Source: JAAYAY01 sp963674575 (lineage in GTDB: Bacteria > Planctomycetota > Planctomycetia > Pirellulales > Thermoguttaceae). Taken from it: a stretch of DNA of 64,000 bases. The notes under the pieces are model-generated. The model searched no databases. It saw only the letters and a list, made by a program, of their open reading frames with translations, and was not told where the DNA came from. Positions 43,446 to 53,600 of the stretch are shown here, one piece after another. The stretch lies in assembly GCA_963674575.2 (NCBI GenBank), contig CAXXQT010000009.1, positions 1,860,001 through 1,924,000 of the forward strand. Reading direction: 5' to 3'. Position numbers and translations under genes: made by a program. Within the stretch, counting starts at the first letter, position 1; every line of letters starts with the position of its first letter.

Positions 43446-44531
43446 ATGAAACGCAAACGGCAACCCCGCGGCGCCTCGCGACGCGGATCGATCCTCGTCC
43501 TGGTCGCCCTCGCTTCGATTCCCCTTCTTGGCATGGTGGCCTTCGCCGTGGACTACGGCTACCTCCTGAAAGCGAAAACCGACCTGCAGCGCGCTGCCGA
43601 TTCGGCCGCCCTCGCGGGAGTCCTGAGCCTCGAACCGGCCGCCGACGGCACGCAAGATCTTGCCGCCGTCCGCGCGGCCGTGCGTTCCTACGTGGAGGCG
43701 AATGCCGGCGATGGATTCACCGTTCTTGACGCAGACATCGAGATCGGCCGTTTCGAGCCCAGCACCGTCTATACCAAGGTGGAGATCCTCAGCACGGGGA
43801 TCTTCGACACGGTTCGCGTCACCTTGCGGCGCGACGGCAATTCAAATCCCCAGGCGTCTCTCTTCTTCGCCAAGGCGATTGGCTTCGGCCAGGCCAGCGT
43901 CGTCGCCACGGCCACCGCCGCCCTGCAGAAGGCAAGCGGCCTGAAAGCCGGCTCCGACGTTCTTCCCTTTGCGGTGCCGCTCTACGAATGGGAAAAGCAG
44001 GATTCCGGGGCCGAATGGAGCATCTACGGCGACGGCAAGATCCTCGACATGTACGGCTCCGAGGTCCCGGGAAACTGGGGCACGGTCGACGTCGGCCTTG
44101 GAAACAACAGCACCGACGATTTGTCCGATCAGATCGTCAACGGATTGCGCCAATACGACCTGGACGCCCTTTATGATCAGGGCGTCATCCCCACCAGCGA
44201 GTACATCGGCGCTTTCCAGGCCATGTGGCTTGGCGCCGATACGGGGCTGTCTTCCGGTATGAAAGACACCATCGCGTCCATCCATGGCATGCAGCGTCTC
44301 ATCCCGATCTACAACTTCCTCAACGATGAGGGCGGCAACAACATGGAAGCCCACATTGTTCGCTGGGGGGTGGTGACTGTTATCGACTCCCAGTTCCACG
44401 GCTCGAAGGACACCTACGTTCAAATCCAGAAATCCTATATGTACGACGGCGATCTGCGCGCTCACCCCAGTCTGAGCGAGGAAGGCGATGTGATCGAGGG
44501 CGCCTTTGCCGCCCCCGTCTTGCTTGAATAG
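43446..44531 (+). CDS. TadG-like pilus assembly protein
   Basis: A 361-residue protein with the TadG-type N-terminus (SRRGSILVLVALASIPLLGMVAFAVDYGYLLKAKTDLQRAADSAALAGV). The membrane segment and the following helix AKTDLQRAADSAALAG are the family marks. The long extracellular part ends in a region containing WGVVTVIDSQFHGSKDTYVQIQKSYMYDGD. It has no von Willebrand domain, so it is a short TadG. GAGGA lies 10 bases before the ATG. It closes the three-gene pilus-like operon. Confidence 0.86.
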   Translation: MKRKRQPRGASRRGSILVLVALASIPLLGMVAFAVDYGYLLKAKTDLQRAADSAALAGVLSLEPAADGTQDLAAVRAAVRSYVEANAGDGFTVLDADIEIGRFEPSTVYTKVEILSTGIFDTVRVTLRRDGNSNPQASLFFAKAIGFGQASVVATATAALQKASGLKAGSDVLPFAVPLYEWEKQDSGAEWSIYGDGKILDMYGSEVPGNWGTVDVGLGNNSTDDLSDQIVNGLRQYDLDALYDQGVIPTSEYIGAFQAMWLGADTGLSSGMKDTIASIHGMQRLIPIYNFLNDEGGNNMEAHIVRWGVVTVIDSQFHGSKDTYVQIQKSYMYDGDLRAHPSLSEEGDVIEGAFAAPVLLE

Positions 44532-44938
44532 GCACTCCATCTGACACAACTTCCCGGCTCGTTTCCGAATGGGAGGTCCTGCGACCGATGGAGTGCGGGC
44601 GCCTTGCCCGGTCAAGCCCGAGGCTCCTTTCGGTGTGGGCTCCACTTCGGCCTGCTGGTTGGCCTGGCCGAACAGCATCGGGAGCCGGGAAGTTGCTTTC
44701 TAGGGGATGACTCTTCAAGGGGCTCAACATACCCCGGTCGGGTGGACTTCTTCTGTCCACCGAAACCTCCCCTTCTTCGCAGGGTTCAATCTCTCCACAC
44801 GCCACGCCCCTTGTGGCCCGCCACCCGCTCCGCTTTCATGGGGATTGAACAACAAGCGGCCGCGGATCAGGGCGGCCGAAGAATTGCCCCTTTGGCCGGT
44901 CCCCCTGGGCTGCTGCACCCACTGCTCCGAGTTGAATC
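44532..44938. other. Intergenic region with hairpins after the pilus genes
   Basis: No gene is seen. GCACTCCATC just after the stop is repeated in inverted form as GATGGAGTGC about 45 bases on. A compact hairpin with 7-base arms GGTGGAC and GTCCACC lies at 44741-44761. Either could end the pilus operon. The remainder should carry the promoter of the DUF1549 gene. Confidence 0.55.
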
Positions 44939-46522
44939 ATGCGCTGCATCCCGGCTCTTGTTGTCTGTCTGTCTTTCGTGCCGTCTGGCTTCTCGGCCGA
45001 GACGGAACTGGTCCAACCCTTCGAAAGTGTCCGCAACCCGCCACCCCAAGGTCCCCTCGACCAGATCGTGTTCGAGCGGCAGGATCAATCGGGTATCCAA
45101 CGCGCCAACCTGTGTTCCGACGCCGTCTTCGTCCGCCGCGCCTACCTCGACACGATCGGCACGCTGCCGACGGCCGAGGAAACTCGGCGTTTCCTCAGGG
45201 ATCCGCGCCCGATCCGGCGTCACGCCTTGATCGACGAACTGCTCCAGCGCGAGGAGTTTGCTGACTACTGGGCCATGAAGTGGAGCGACCTGCTGCGGGT
45301 CAAGTCGGAGTTTCCCATTAACCTCTGGCCGAACGCCGTTCAGACCTATCACCGCTGGATCCGGACCAGCATTCGCGAGAACATGCCGTACGATCAGTTC
45401 GCTCGCGAATTGCTCACCACCAGCGGCAGCAATTTTCGGGCGGCCCAGGTCAACTTCTACCGCGCCATGGAAAGCCAGGACCCCCAGCCGATTGCCGGCG
45501 CCGTGGCGTTGGCCTTCCTGGGCCAGCAGGTTGACCAATGGCCCGAGCCGCGGCTGGAAGGAATGGCCGGCTTCTTCGCCCACTTGGGCTACAAGAGCAC
45601 GGCCGAGTGGAAGGAAGAAATCGTCTCCTTCGATCCCTTCAAGAAGGGGCCCGACGGCGCACCGCTGCTGCCGGCTCGAGCGGTGCTTCCTGACGACACA
45701 GCCGTGGAACTGACGAAAGATCGCGATCCCCGCGCCGTGTTTGCCGAGTGGCTTACCAGCCCCGACAACCCATGGTTCGCGAAAGTGGCCGTCAACCGCG
45801 CCTGGTACTGGCTCATGGGACGCGGCATCGTCCATGAGCCGGATGACTTTCGACCGGACAACCCGCCCAGCAATCCGGAATTGCTCGCCTACCTGGAACA
45901 GGAATTGATCGACTCGGGCTACGACCTGAAGCACATCTACCGGTTGATTCTCAATTCCACCACCTATCAGCTCTCGTCGATTTCGCAATGCGACAAGCCC
46001 GAGGCCGCGGCCCTGTTCGCCTACTACCCGGCCCGGCGTCTCGATGCCGAGGTGCTGGCCGACGCCCTGTGCCAGGTGACGGGAACGACCGAAGAGTACT
46101 CGAGCCTGATCCCCGAACCGTTCACGTTCATTCCGGCAGACGAGCGTTCGATCGCCCTGGCCGATGGCAGCATTACCAGTTCCTTCCTGGAATTGTTCGG
46201 CCGCCCGCCGCGCGACACGGGCCTGCTCTCGGAACGCAACAACCGCCCCACCGCGTCACAGCGCCTGCACCTGCTGAATTCGAGCCATGTGAAGGACAAG
46301 ATCAACCAACTCTTCCGCTCCCCTGAAATGGCCCGCCGGCGCGGCAGGCCGATGGAGATGGCCGAAGAACTCTATTTGAGGATCCTGTCGCGACAGCCTA
46401 CCCTCCAGGAGTTGGAAACCGTGCGTCAGTATGCCGAGAATGACGGGGTGGCAGCCTGGGAGGCGCCGGTCGACCTGGCCTGGGCCCTGATCAACAGCGC
46501 CGAGTTCCAATACCGGCATTGA
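44939..46522 (+). CDS. DUF1549/DUF1553 domain protein
   Basis: A 527-residue secreted protein with a short signal peptide (MRCIPALVVCLSFVPSGFSA). The DUF1549 domain has FVRRAYLDTIGTLPTAEETRRFL, IDELLQREEFADYWAMKWSDLLRVKS and MPYDQFARELLTTSGSN. The DUF1553 domain has FAEWLTSPDNPWFAKVAVNRAWYWLMGRGIVHEPDDFRPDNPPSNPELL and YYPARRLDAEVLADALCQVTG. The cytochrome-c-like domain often fused to longer members is absent, and no CxxCH is present. These proteins pair with DUF1501 proteins across the Planctomycetota, which is the arrangement here. Their role is unknown; links to degradation of complex polysaccharides have been suggested. Confidence 0.93.
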   Translation: MRCIPALVVCLSFVPSGFSAETELVQPFESVRNPPPQGPLDQIVFERQDQSGIQRANLCSDAVFVRRAYLDTIGTLPTAEETRRFLRDPRPIRRHALIDELLQREEFADYWAMKWSDLLRVKSEFPINLWPNAVQTYHRWIRTSIRENMPYDQFARELLTTSGSNFRAAQVNFYRAMESQDPQPIAGAVALAFLGQQVDQWPEPRLEGMAGFFAHLGYKSTAEWKEEIVSFDPFKKGPDGAPLLPARAVLPDDTAVELTKDRDPRAVFAEWLTSPDNPWFAKVAVNRAWYWLMGRGIVHEPDDFRPDNPPSNPELLAYLEQELIDSGYDLKHIYRLILNSTTYQLSSISQCDKPEAAALFAYYPARRLDAEVLADALCQVTGTTEEYSSLIPEPFTFIPADERSIALADGSITSSFLELFGRPPRDTGLLSERNNRPTASQRLHLLNSSHVKDKINQLFRSPEMARRRGRPMEMAEELYLRILSRQPTLQELETVRQYAENDGVAAWEAPVDLAWALINSAEFQYRH

Positions 46523-46547
46523 GCTCCACCGCAAGTGCGAGGAAACC

Positions 46548-47882
46548 ATGGACACACTCAATCGATCCGAAGCTTCCATGACGCGTCGCGCCGTGCTGCA
46601 AAGCGGACTCGCCGGCGCGGCGGGCCTGTTGTTGGGCGGCACGCGAGCCCACGCCGCCGCCAAAGCGCCCCAAGCTAAGGCCAAGGCGGTCATTCAGATC
46701 TGGATGTGGGGCGGGCCGGCCCACCTCGATACCTTCGACCCCAAGCCCGAAGCCGGCTACGACTACTGCGGCCCACTCGACCATCCGATCCCGACGAACG
46801 TGGACGGGATCATCGTCGGCGAGTTGATGCCGGAACTGGCCAAGCAGGCCGACAAGTACTCGATCATCCGCAGCATGACCCACGGCGTGAACGCCCATGA
46901 AACGGCCTCCTACATGGTCCAGACGGGACGCGAGCCCGGCGGTAGGATCGTCTACCCTTGCGTGGGAGCTGTCACCTCGCTGTTCCGCGGCTACGACGCC
47001 GGCTACCAGGGACTCATCCCCCCGTACATCGTCCTCACTGAGCCCCAGGGACGCTTTTCCGAAGCCGGCTTCCTCGGCTCCCGCTACAAGCCCTTCGCCA
47101 CCGGCGGCGATCCGTCCCAGAAGCGGTTCATGGTCGAGGGCGTCGTGGCCGAAGGGATCTCCGATCAGCGACAGCAGAATCGCCGCGACCTCCTTCAGGG
47201 ACTCAACACCTTCGGACATGCCCTGGACAACGACGCGGAAATGAAGATCTACCAGCAATGCGAAGACCAGGCCTACGATCTGATTCTCGGCGACGGCGCC
47301 AAGGTGTTTGACCTTTCGGAGGAAAAGGACGAACTGCGCGAGCGTTACGGGCGCAACACCTTCGGCCAGTCCTGCCTGATGGCTCGCCGCCTGGTGGAGC
47401 AGGGAGTTCGCTTCGTTACCATCAACTACAAAGGCTGGGACACCCACAAACAGCACTTCCAGGCGATGCGACGGAAACTGCCGGAAATGGATCGCGGCGT
47501 GGCCAGCCTGCTTCAGGACCTCTCAGACCGCGGCCTGTTGGACAGCACGATCGTCTGGTGGAGCGGCGAGTTTGGACGCACACCGCGCGTCCAATGGGAG
47601 GCCCCCTGGAACGGCGGCCGAGGCCACTACGGGCAGGTCTTCTCCGCCGTGGTCGCGGGGGGCGGATTCAAGGGCGGCCAGGTGGTCGGGGCCTCCGATG
47701 AAAAGGGCGTCGAGGTTCGCGATCGTCCCGTTTATCCCTGGGACCTGATCGCCAGTATGTACGAGCTCCTGGGTATCGCCCCCGATGCCACCCTCACCCA
47801 CCCGCAAGGCTTCAAGGTCCACGTCACCCCGCAACCGGGCGAAGGCCTCGCAAGCGGCGGCCCCCTGAAAGAGATCATGTAG
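46548..47882 (+). CDS. DUF1501 domain protein with Tat-like signal
   Basis: A 444-residue protein with a twin-arginine signal (MTRRAVLQSGLAGAAGLLLGG) and a DUF1501 domain related to the alkaline-phosphatase/sulfatase fold. Marks are VIQIWMWGGPAHLDTFDPKPE, SIIRSMTHGVNAHETASYMVQTG, GRNTFGQSCLMARRLVEQGVRFVTINYKGWDTHKQHF and STIVWWSGEFGRTPRVQWE, ending in GRGHYGQVFSAVVAGGG. The DTHKQ and GEFGRTP motifs hold the usual metal-site residues of the family. GAGGAA precedes the ATG, 25 bases after the DUF1549 stop, so the two genes form an operon. Confidence 0.94.
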   Translation: MDTLNRSEASMTRRAVLQSGLAGAAGLLLGGTRAHAAAKAPQAKAKAVIQIWMWGGPAHLDTFDPKPEAGYDYCGPLDHPIPTNVDGIIVGELMPELAKQADKYSIIRSMTHGVNAHETASYMVQTGREPGGRIVYPCVGAVTSLFRGYDAGYQGLIPPYIVLTEPQGRFSEAGFLGSRYKPFATGGDPSQKRFMVEGVVAEGISDQRQQNRRDLLQGLNTFGHALDNDAEMKIYQQCEDQAYDLILGDGAKVFDLSEEKDELRERYGRNTFGQSCLMARRLVEQGVRFVTINYKGWDTHKQHFQAMRRKLPEMDRGVASLLQDLSDRGLLDSTIVWWSGEFGRTPRVQWEAPWNGGRGHYGQVFSAVVAGGGFKGGQVVGASDEKGVEVRDRPVYPWDLIASMYELLGIAPDATLTHPQGFKVHVTPQPGEGLASGGPLKEIM

Positions 47883-47949
47883 CCCAACCAGCATGCAACA
47901 CAAGAGAAGAGCAGTACAGGGGACAGGGAGAAGAGTAGATCTACTGAGA

Positions 47950-48081
47950 AATGACGAATGAGGAAAATCAAATGACGAAACAAATCCGAAGGCCTGAATG
48001 ACGAAGGTTGTGCACGATACAACTTTCGCGTTTTGAGCCATTCGTCATTCTTTCGTCATTTGACTTTCGACATTCTTCATT
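47950..48081. repeat. 132-base dispersed repeat, copy 1
   Basis: This stretch and 56712-56844 are the same repeat, both opening AATGACGAATGA and closing TTTGACTTTCGACATTC plus CTCATT or TTCATT. Within each copy the first and last thirds pair (AATGACGAATGA with TCATTCGTCATT), so it can form a long hairpin. It lies between the DUF1501 gene and the next gene and overlaps an upstream extension of the latter's frame. Confidence 0.9.
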
Positions 48082-48158
48082 GGGCTAGATCTTCCTCGGC
48101 GTCCTCCGTGCCTCTGTGGTGTTCTTCGTTGTTCTACTCCTTTCGCAAGACTCAAGGC

Positions 48159-50417
48159 ATGACGATGTTCCCACGCTGCCCATTTCTCGGACTGCTGGCT
48201 CTCCTGCTCCTCGCCGCACAGGCCGACGCCCAGCAAGTGCCCCACGTAGGCTATGTCTATCCGGCGGGCGGACAACGGGGCACAACCTTTGAAGTGATCG
48301 TCGGCGGCCAGTATCTCGACGGAGTGGATGCCGTTCATGTCTCCGGCACCGGAATCGAAGCGACGGTGGTGGACCATGACAAGCCCCTGAACCAGCGGCA
48401 GATCAACCAGGTGCGGGAGAAGATCCAGGAGACGATGAAGCAACAACGGGAGGAGGGGGAACCCCGCCGCTTCATGTCCCGACGCAGAGGAATGGAAGAA
48501 CTCGTGGAGAAGGCGGGCATCTCCAAAGAGGATTTCGAGAAGTTCGAAGCCTTTCGCAAGATGCGAAACGACCCCAAGATCCAGCCCAACCCGCAGATCG
48601 AGGAAAAGGTCTCCGTCCGCTTCACCGTCGACAAAGACGCGGCCATCGGCATCCGCGACCTTCGCCTGGCCACGTCGCGAGGCCTTTCCAACCCGATCCG
48701 CTTCTGTATCGGCGGCCTGCCTGAAACGCTGGAAAACGAGCCCAACGACAAGGTGGCGGACAGCGTGATCGACGCCCTGCCCGTCGTGGCAAACGGCCAG
48801 ATTCTGCCCGGTGATGTGGACCGCTTCGCCTTCAAGGCGCAGGCGGGCCAACGCCTGGTGGTCGCGGTCAGTGCCCGTGAACTGATTCCCTACCTGGCCG
48901 ACGCCGTCCCCGGCTGGTTCCAGGCCACGCTGGCCCTCTACGATTCAACGGGAAGCGAGGTGGCCTACGTCGACGACTTCCAGTTCCACCCCGACCCAGT
49001 CCTCTTCTTCGAGATTCCCAAGGACGATACCTACACGCTCGAGATCAAGGACTCCGTGTATCGCGGACGGGAGGATTTCGTGTATCGCATTGCGATCGGC
49101 GAGATTCCTTTCCTCACGAGCGTGTTTCCCCTGGGTGGCCACGACGGGCAAGAGACCCAGGTTGTGCTCCAGGGCTGGAACCTGCCCGTGCAAACCATGA
49201 CGCTGCGTCCTTCCGATTTCCTCTCCATCCCTTCGCAACACCACGCCGGCGGGCGGCTTCCTTTCGCTGTCGGCACGTTGCCGGAAGCCTTGGAGCAGGA
49301 ACCGAACAATCGCCAGGAGGAAGCCTCGAAAATCGATTGGCCCGCCGTGGTGAACGGACGGATCGACCAATCGGGTGACTGGGATCTCTTCTGCTTCGAG
49401 GGCCACAAGGGCGACAGGATCGTGGCCGAGGTTCTGGCCCGTCGACTCGGCTCGCCGTGTGACTCCGTCTTGGAACTGACCGATGCCGACGGCAAGCAGC
49501 TTGCCTTCAGCGACGACTACGAAGACAAGGCAGCCGGACTGACCACCCACCATGCCGATTCCCGCGTGGCCTTGGAACTGCCCGCCGACGGCGTCTACTA
49601 CCTGCGTCTGGGCGACGCCCAGCAGGCCGGCGGACGCGCGTACGGATACCGGCTTCGGCTCGCCCAGGAGGAGCCCGATTTCGAACTCCGCCTGGTTCCG
49701 GCCACGGTCAACCTGCGCGGCGGGGGCACCGTTCCCGTCACGGTTTACGCCTTGCGGCGGGATGGGTTTTCCGGCGAGATCCACCTGGCCTTGAAGGACG
49801 CGCCTGGCGGCATGATTCTGGACGGTGGTCGAATCCCGGCCGGCCAGGATCGGATCCGCATGACCCTCACGGCGCCCGTCTTCTTCCTCAAGCCGATTGT
49901 CTCGCTCCGTTTGCAGGGAACCGCCATCATTGACGGCAAAGAGGTGTGCCGAGAAGCGGTCTCCGCAGAAGACATGATGCAGGCCTTCATCTATCAGCAT
50001 CTCGTACCGGCCGACGAACTGCTCGTTTCGATTCAAGGTGGTCCCCGAAGAACGCCCCCGGTTCGGCGTCTTGACAGCCGGCAGGTCGAACTGACCGTGG
50101 GAGGCACGGCCCTGGCACGATTCTCCTCACTTCCCGACCCCATGGGAGGCCGGTTCCAATTCACCCTGAGCGACCCGCCGGAAGGGATTGCGATCGACCG
50201 GGTGGAAGAGGGGGCAGACACGACGCTGCTCGTGCTGCGGGCCGATGGCGACCAGGTAGAACCGGGACTGGAAGGCAACCTGATCGTCGACGTCTCCCTG
50301 GAGCGGCAGTTGCCCGCACGGGAGGGTCCCGCGCGCCGCATCCCGGTCGGCTCGCTGCCGGCCATCCCCTTCCAGACGGTGAAGCCTCACACTTGGCTCG
50401 ACGCAGCACAGCGGTAG
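48159..50417 (+). CDS. Secreted pre-peptidase C-terminal (PPC) domain protein
   Basis: A 752-residue secreted protein. The signal peptide is CPFLGLLALLLLAAQADA. An IPT/TIG-like N-terminal domain follows (VPHVGYVYPAGGQRGTTFEVIVGGQYLDGVDAVHVSG), interrupted by a charged helical insertion (QREEGEPRRFMSRRRGMEEL). Two PPC domains come next, the clearest running from TLPEALEQEPNNRQEEASKI through GDWDLFCFEGHKGDRIVAEVLARRLGSPCDSVLEL to DGVYYLRLGDAQQAGG. C-terminal beta domains finish it. PPC domains bind surfaces or substrates and are not catalytic here. The start is the ATG before the signal peptide; the frame upstream runs through a repeat. It is probably the third member of the DUF1549/DUF1501 cluster. 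Confidence 0.85.
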   Translation: MTMFPRCPFLGLLALLLLAAQADAQQVPHVGYVYPAGGQRGTTFEVIVGGQYLDGVDAVHVSGTGIEATVVDHDKPLNQRQINQVREKIQETMKQQREEGEPRRFMSRRRGMEELVEKAGISKEDFEKFEAFRKMRNDPKIQPNPQIEEKVSVRFTVDKDAAIGIRDLRLATSRGLSNPIRFCIGGLPETLENEPNDKVADSVIDALPVVANGQILPGDVDRFAFKAQAGQRLVVAVSARELIPYLADAVPGWFQATLALYDSTGSEVAYVDDFQFHPDPVLFFEIPKDDTYTLEIKDSVYRGREDFVYRIAIGEIPFLTSVFPLGGHDGQETQVVLQGWNLPVQTMTLRPSDFLSIPSQHHAGGRLPFAVGTLPEALEQEPNNRQEEASKIDWPAVVNGRIDQSGDWDLFCFEGHKGDRIVAEVLARRLGSPCDSVLELTDADGKQLAFSDDYEDKAAGLTTHHADSRVALELPADGVYYLRLGDAQQAGGRAYGYRLRLAQEEPDFELRLVPATVNLRGGGTVPVTVYALRRDGFSGEIHLALKDAPGGMILDGGRIPAGQDRIRMTLTAPVFFLKPIVSLRLQGTAIIDGKEVCREAVSAEDMMQAFIYQHLVPADELLVSIQGGPRRTPPVRRLDSRQVELTVGGTALARFSSLPDPMGGRFQFTLSDPPEGIAIDRVEEGADTTLLVLRADGDQVEPGLEGNLIVDVSLERQLPAREGPARRIPVGSLPAIPFQTVKPHTWLDAAQR

Positions 50418-50423
50418 TGATTT

Positions 50424-50482
50424 CAGGGTTCAGGGTTCAGGGTTCGGAGTTTGCTCCCCTGTTTCCTGAACCCTGAACCCTG
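50424..50482. repeat. CAGGGTT tandem repeat with inverted partner
   Basis: Three CAGGGTT units right after the PPC gene stop face three inverted units (CCTGAACCCTGAACCCTG) about 25 bases on. The pair folds into a strong hairpin and could end the transcript. Confidence 0.85.
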
Positions 50483-50603
50483 GCGCCAGTTTGACTTGGC
50501 CCACAATTCCGGCGAAACTGGTCTTCTGAAACACGCTGCACCCCGATCTCCTCTTGCCGGTGCAGCAGGCATCGTAAGTCAGCCGGTGTAGCTGAGGTGG
50601 GTC

Positions 50604-53600
50604 ATGGGATATCGAATCTGGGTGGCAACGTTGCTCTTTGCGCTGGGGATTGCAGCGTTTGTCGAGGCACGCGAGTGGGTATCGCGCGACGGCCAGTTCA
50701 CGGTGGAAGCCGAACTGCTGTCGGTCGACGGCGATCAGGTGGTCCTTCGACGGGAAGGCGGAGCGGTCATCCGGGTTCCCCTGGACCGCTTGAGCCTGGC
50801 CGATGTGAAATACGTGCGGGAGGCCCAGCAGGCCGTTGAAGGAATGGCGCCGACTCCCAAGGAGTCGCCCGCGTCCGAGGAACCAGCGGAAGCGTCCACA
50901 GATACGCCGGCAACCGTCGATCCCGGCGGGCCGCCCCTTGCCCGGCCCGGCTCCATCGATTGGCAGGCCTCTGCCGATCCGCCCCGGTCGGGATTCGATC
51001 TTGCGCCGGATGCAAATGTCGAAATTCGTGTCCCCGTGCGATACTCCCGTCCTTTCGTGCTGTTTCCCTCCAGCCCCAGCCCCTTTGTGCTGCTGGGAGG
51101 TGAAAGTCGCCGGGGCACTCGAACTCTCTGGGACCTGCGGAAGAGCAAAGCTGTTGCGGAAATTGAGGAGGCCGATGCCGAATTCGACGAGAACGACCAA
51201 CTGGCCTTGAGCGGCGACGGGCGGTTCCTGGCGTTCTTCAACCACGAGACACGCGGCGCGATACACGTCTGGTCCTTTGCCGAGAACAAGGTTGCCCACA
51301 AGCTCTCCCTTCCCCAAAGCTCTTCGCGGCCCACGTTCCTTCGCTTTGCCGGCTCCCGGCGGCTCATTGTCGGCGCCTCCACAGAAGACACCTATCTTAT
51401 CTACGACGTCGAACAGGGACGGCAGTGCGGCATGATTGAAGCCAAGCCCTCCTACGACGACAAGTGCCAGGTCGTGAGTCCCGGCGGATCCTATCTCGCC
51501 GTCTTCTCGCAGGCTCGAAGTCCTCTGACCATTTACGACACCCGCAACGGGGTCCGCGCGGGACGTCTCGAAAACCGAATCGAAACCTATGGAAATCCGG
51601 AGTGCCTGACCTTCTCCAACGACGGGGAAGAACTCGCCGCCAGCTTCCACAGCGGAACCGAGTTGCAGATCCAGGTGTGGCGAATGTCGGATGGAAAGAG
51701 CGAGGCAACCTACACCCTCCCACGCAATCCGATCAACACGGTTCGCTATTTCGGCCCCGCTCTTCAATGGCTTGCCGATCGCAAGGGCTGGTTCCTTTCG
51801 GGCGCCTCCCTGATCGATCGCGAAATGGAGAAGGTCGTCTGGCAAGATCAGGCGGCAGTGCAGGAAAGAGAAGTCCTGCCTCGTCGGATCGTCGATGCCG
51901 ATCGGATGTTGGCCTTTCGCAAGGAGAAGGGAGCCCAGGTGCTCCACCTCGCGTCGATCCCAAAAGAGGAAATCGCCCAGTCGCGAGCGAGGGTGGCCTC
52001 CGGCGGGACAGCGGCCGATTCGGGTTTGCCCCCCGTGGTCGCCATCAAGACCGAAGGCGCCAAAGCCGTCGCTCTTTCCCCGACATCATGGCAGTATCGT
52101 GCGGAGGCGTCCTCGCTTCCTGCCAAAGCCGCGCAGCGCCCGAGCATCCCTCTTGGGCCGGGCAATTTCGATTCCAACCGGGCGTTCTTCTCGGCGCCCG
52201 AAATAGCGCGCGTGGCCATCGGCAGGCGGGTCGACGGAACCTGGACGACCGGCTTCCAACTCCCCCAAACCTGCAGTCTCTACGATCTCCAATCAGGCAC
52301 GCCCCTGGCTCAGTTCGACGTCCCCTTCCCCACGGAATTGATCGATCTCAGCCCCGCGGGAAAGCTTGGCCTGTTTCGCAGCGAGCGGGACAAGAACCGC
52401 CTCGATATCTGGGACCTGACCACGGGCAAGCACGTGCTGGCCTTTCGACCCTGCCAAGGTCCCGGACCCTACGATAAAAAAATCGAGTGGGCCGGCTTCC
52501 TCGACGAGCAGCAGGTGCTCACCGCTTCCCAGTCAGGAATCCTGTCGCTCTGGAAGCTGCCCGAGTGTCAGGCCGTTTACCAGAGTGTCGCCAAGCACGG
52601 AAGGGTGGCCGGCATCACCAGAAATCGCCGAACGCTCGTGGTCGTGCCCGGAAATACTCCCTATCTCGTGGACACAGCCAGCGGGCAGACGGTCGGAGTC
52701 CTCCCGGCCGTCGAATCGGAGAAGTTCCTCATCCTGCCCCACGCAAGTTTCTCCGCTGACGAGAACCGTCTCGCCATTCTGGCCGGTCGGGACAAGGGCA
52801 GCCTGCTCGTGGCATGGGACCTGACCGACGGTTCCCTGCTCAGCAAGTTGGAATTGCCTTTCCGCACCTACGGCCTGACCTGGAGCAGTCCCGACCATGT
52901 TCTGGTGAATCGCAGTATCGGAAGCGATGAGCCCGACGTCCTGATCGACGTCGTGGCTGGCTTGCCCGTGTGGAACTACGGCTTGGAGCGGGGCTCGAGC
53001 CTCGTTTCGTCGCCCGACGGACGAGCCTGGTTCCTTCCCCATTCGCTGTCCTCAAGCCAATTGCTGCCGCTCACGTTGCCGGACGAGCGGGTCACCGAAA
53101 TCCTGACCCGCGTGCCCCTGCCGGATCCCTTGATCGGCCCCGGCTCGTCCGTGACAATCCACGCCGCCCTCGACGATCCGCCTGAGAAGATCCCACCCGG
53201 CTGGGCCCATCTGGAACAACTAGGCAAGGGCCTGGAGCAGCTTTTTACGAAGCAGCTTCAGGAAAAACACGTCGTGATCGCGCCTCGCAGCCCCGTTCGC
53301 CTGATCGTGGGAGTGGAAGAAAGGAAGTTGGAAGAGACGATGCGGGTCGGAAGACTGTTCGGCCCCTCGCAACAGGTCCTCGTCTCCGCAACCGTGTTGA
53401 TCCCCTACGTGGCCGTTGTCGACCCCGACGGGAAGCACGTCTGGTCGAATTTGCCCACGGAAGACGACTTGAAACCCATCGATCTGGGCAAATGCCCCGT
53501 GGGCATGGACAAGGAGACCTACCTGGAACTCCAGCAATGGGACCGGGCCTCCGACTGGCTGCACGGCGTGGAGATTCCATCGCCCCTGTTCTCTCCCGAC

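Noticed and set aside
48033..48158. An earlier start for the PPC protein at 48033
   Set aside because: The extension runs through the dispersed 132-base repeat, while the ATG at 48159 directly precedes a signal peptide.
50424..50482. Telomere-like CAGGGTT repeats as a replicon end
   Set aside because: The array has only three units per arm, faces an inverted copy and lies between two genes on the same strand. A hairpin explains it.
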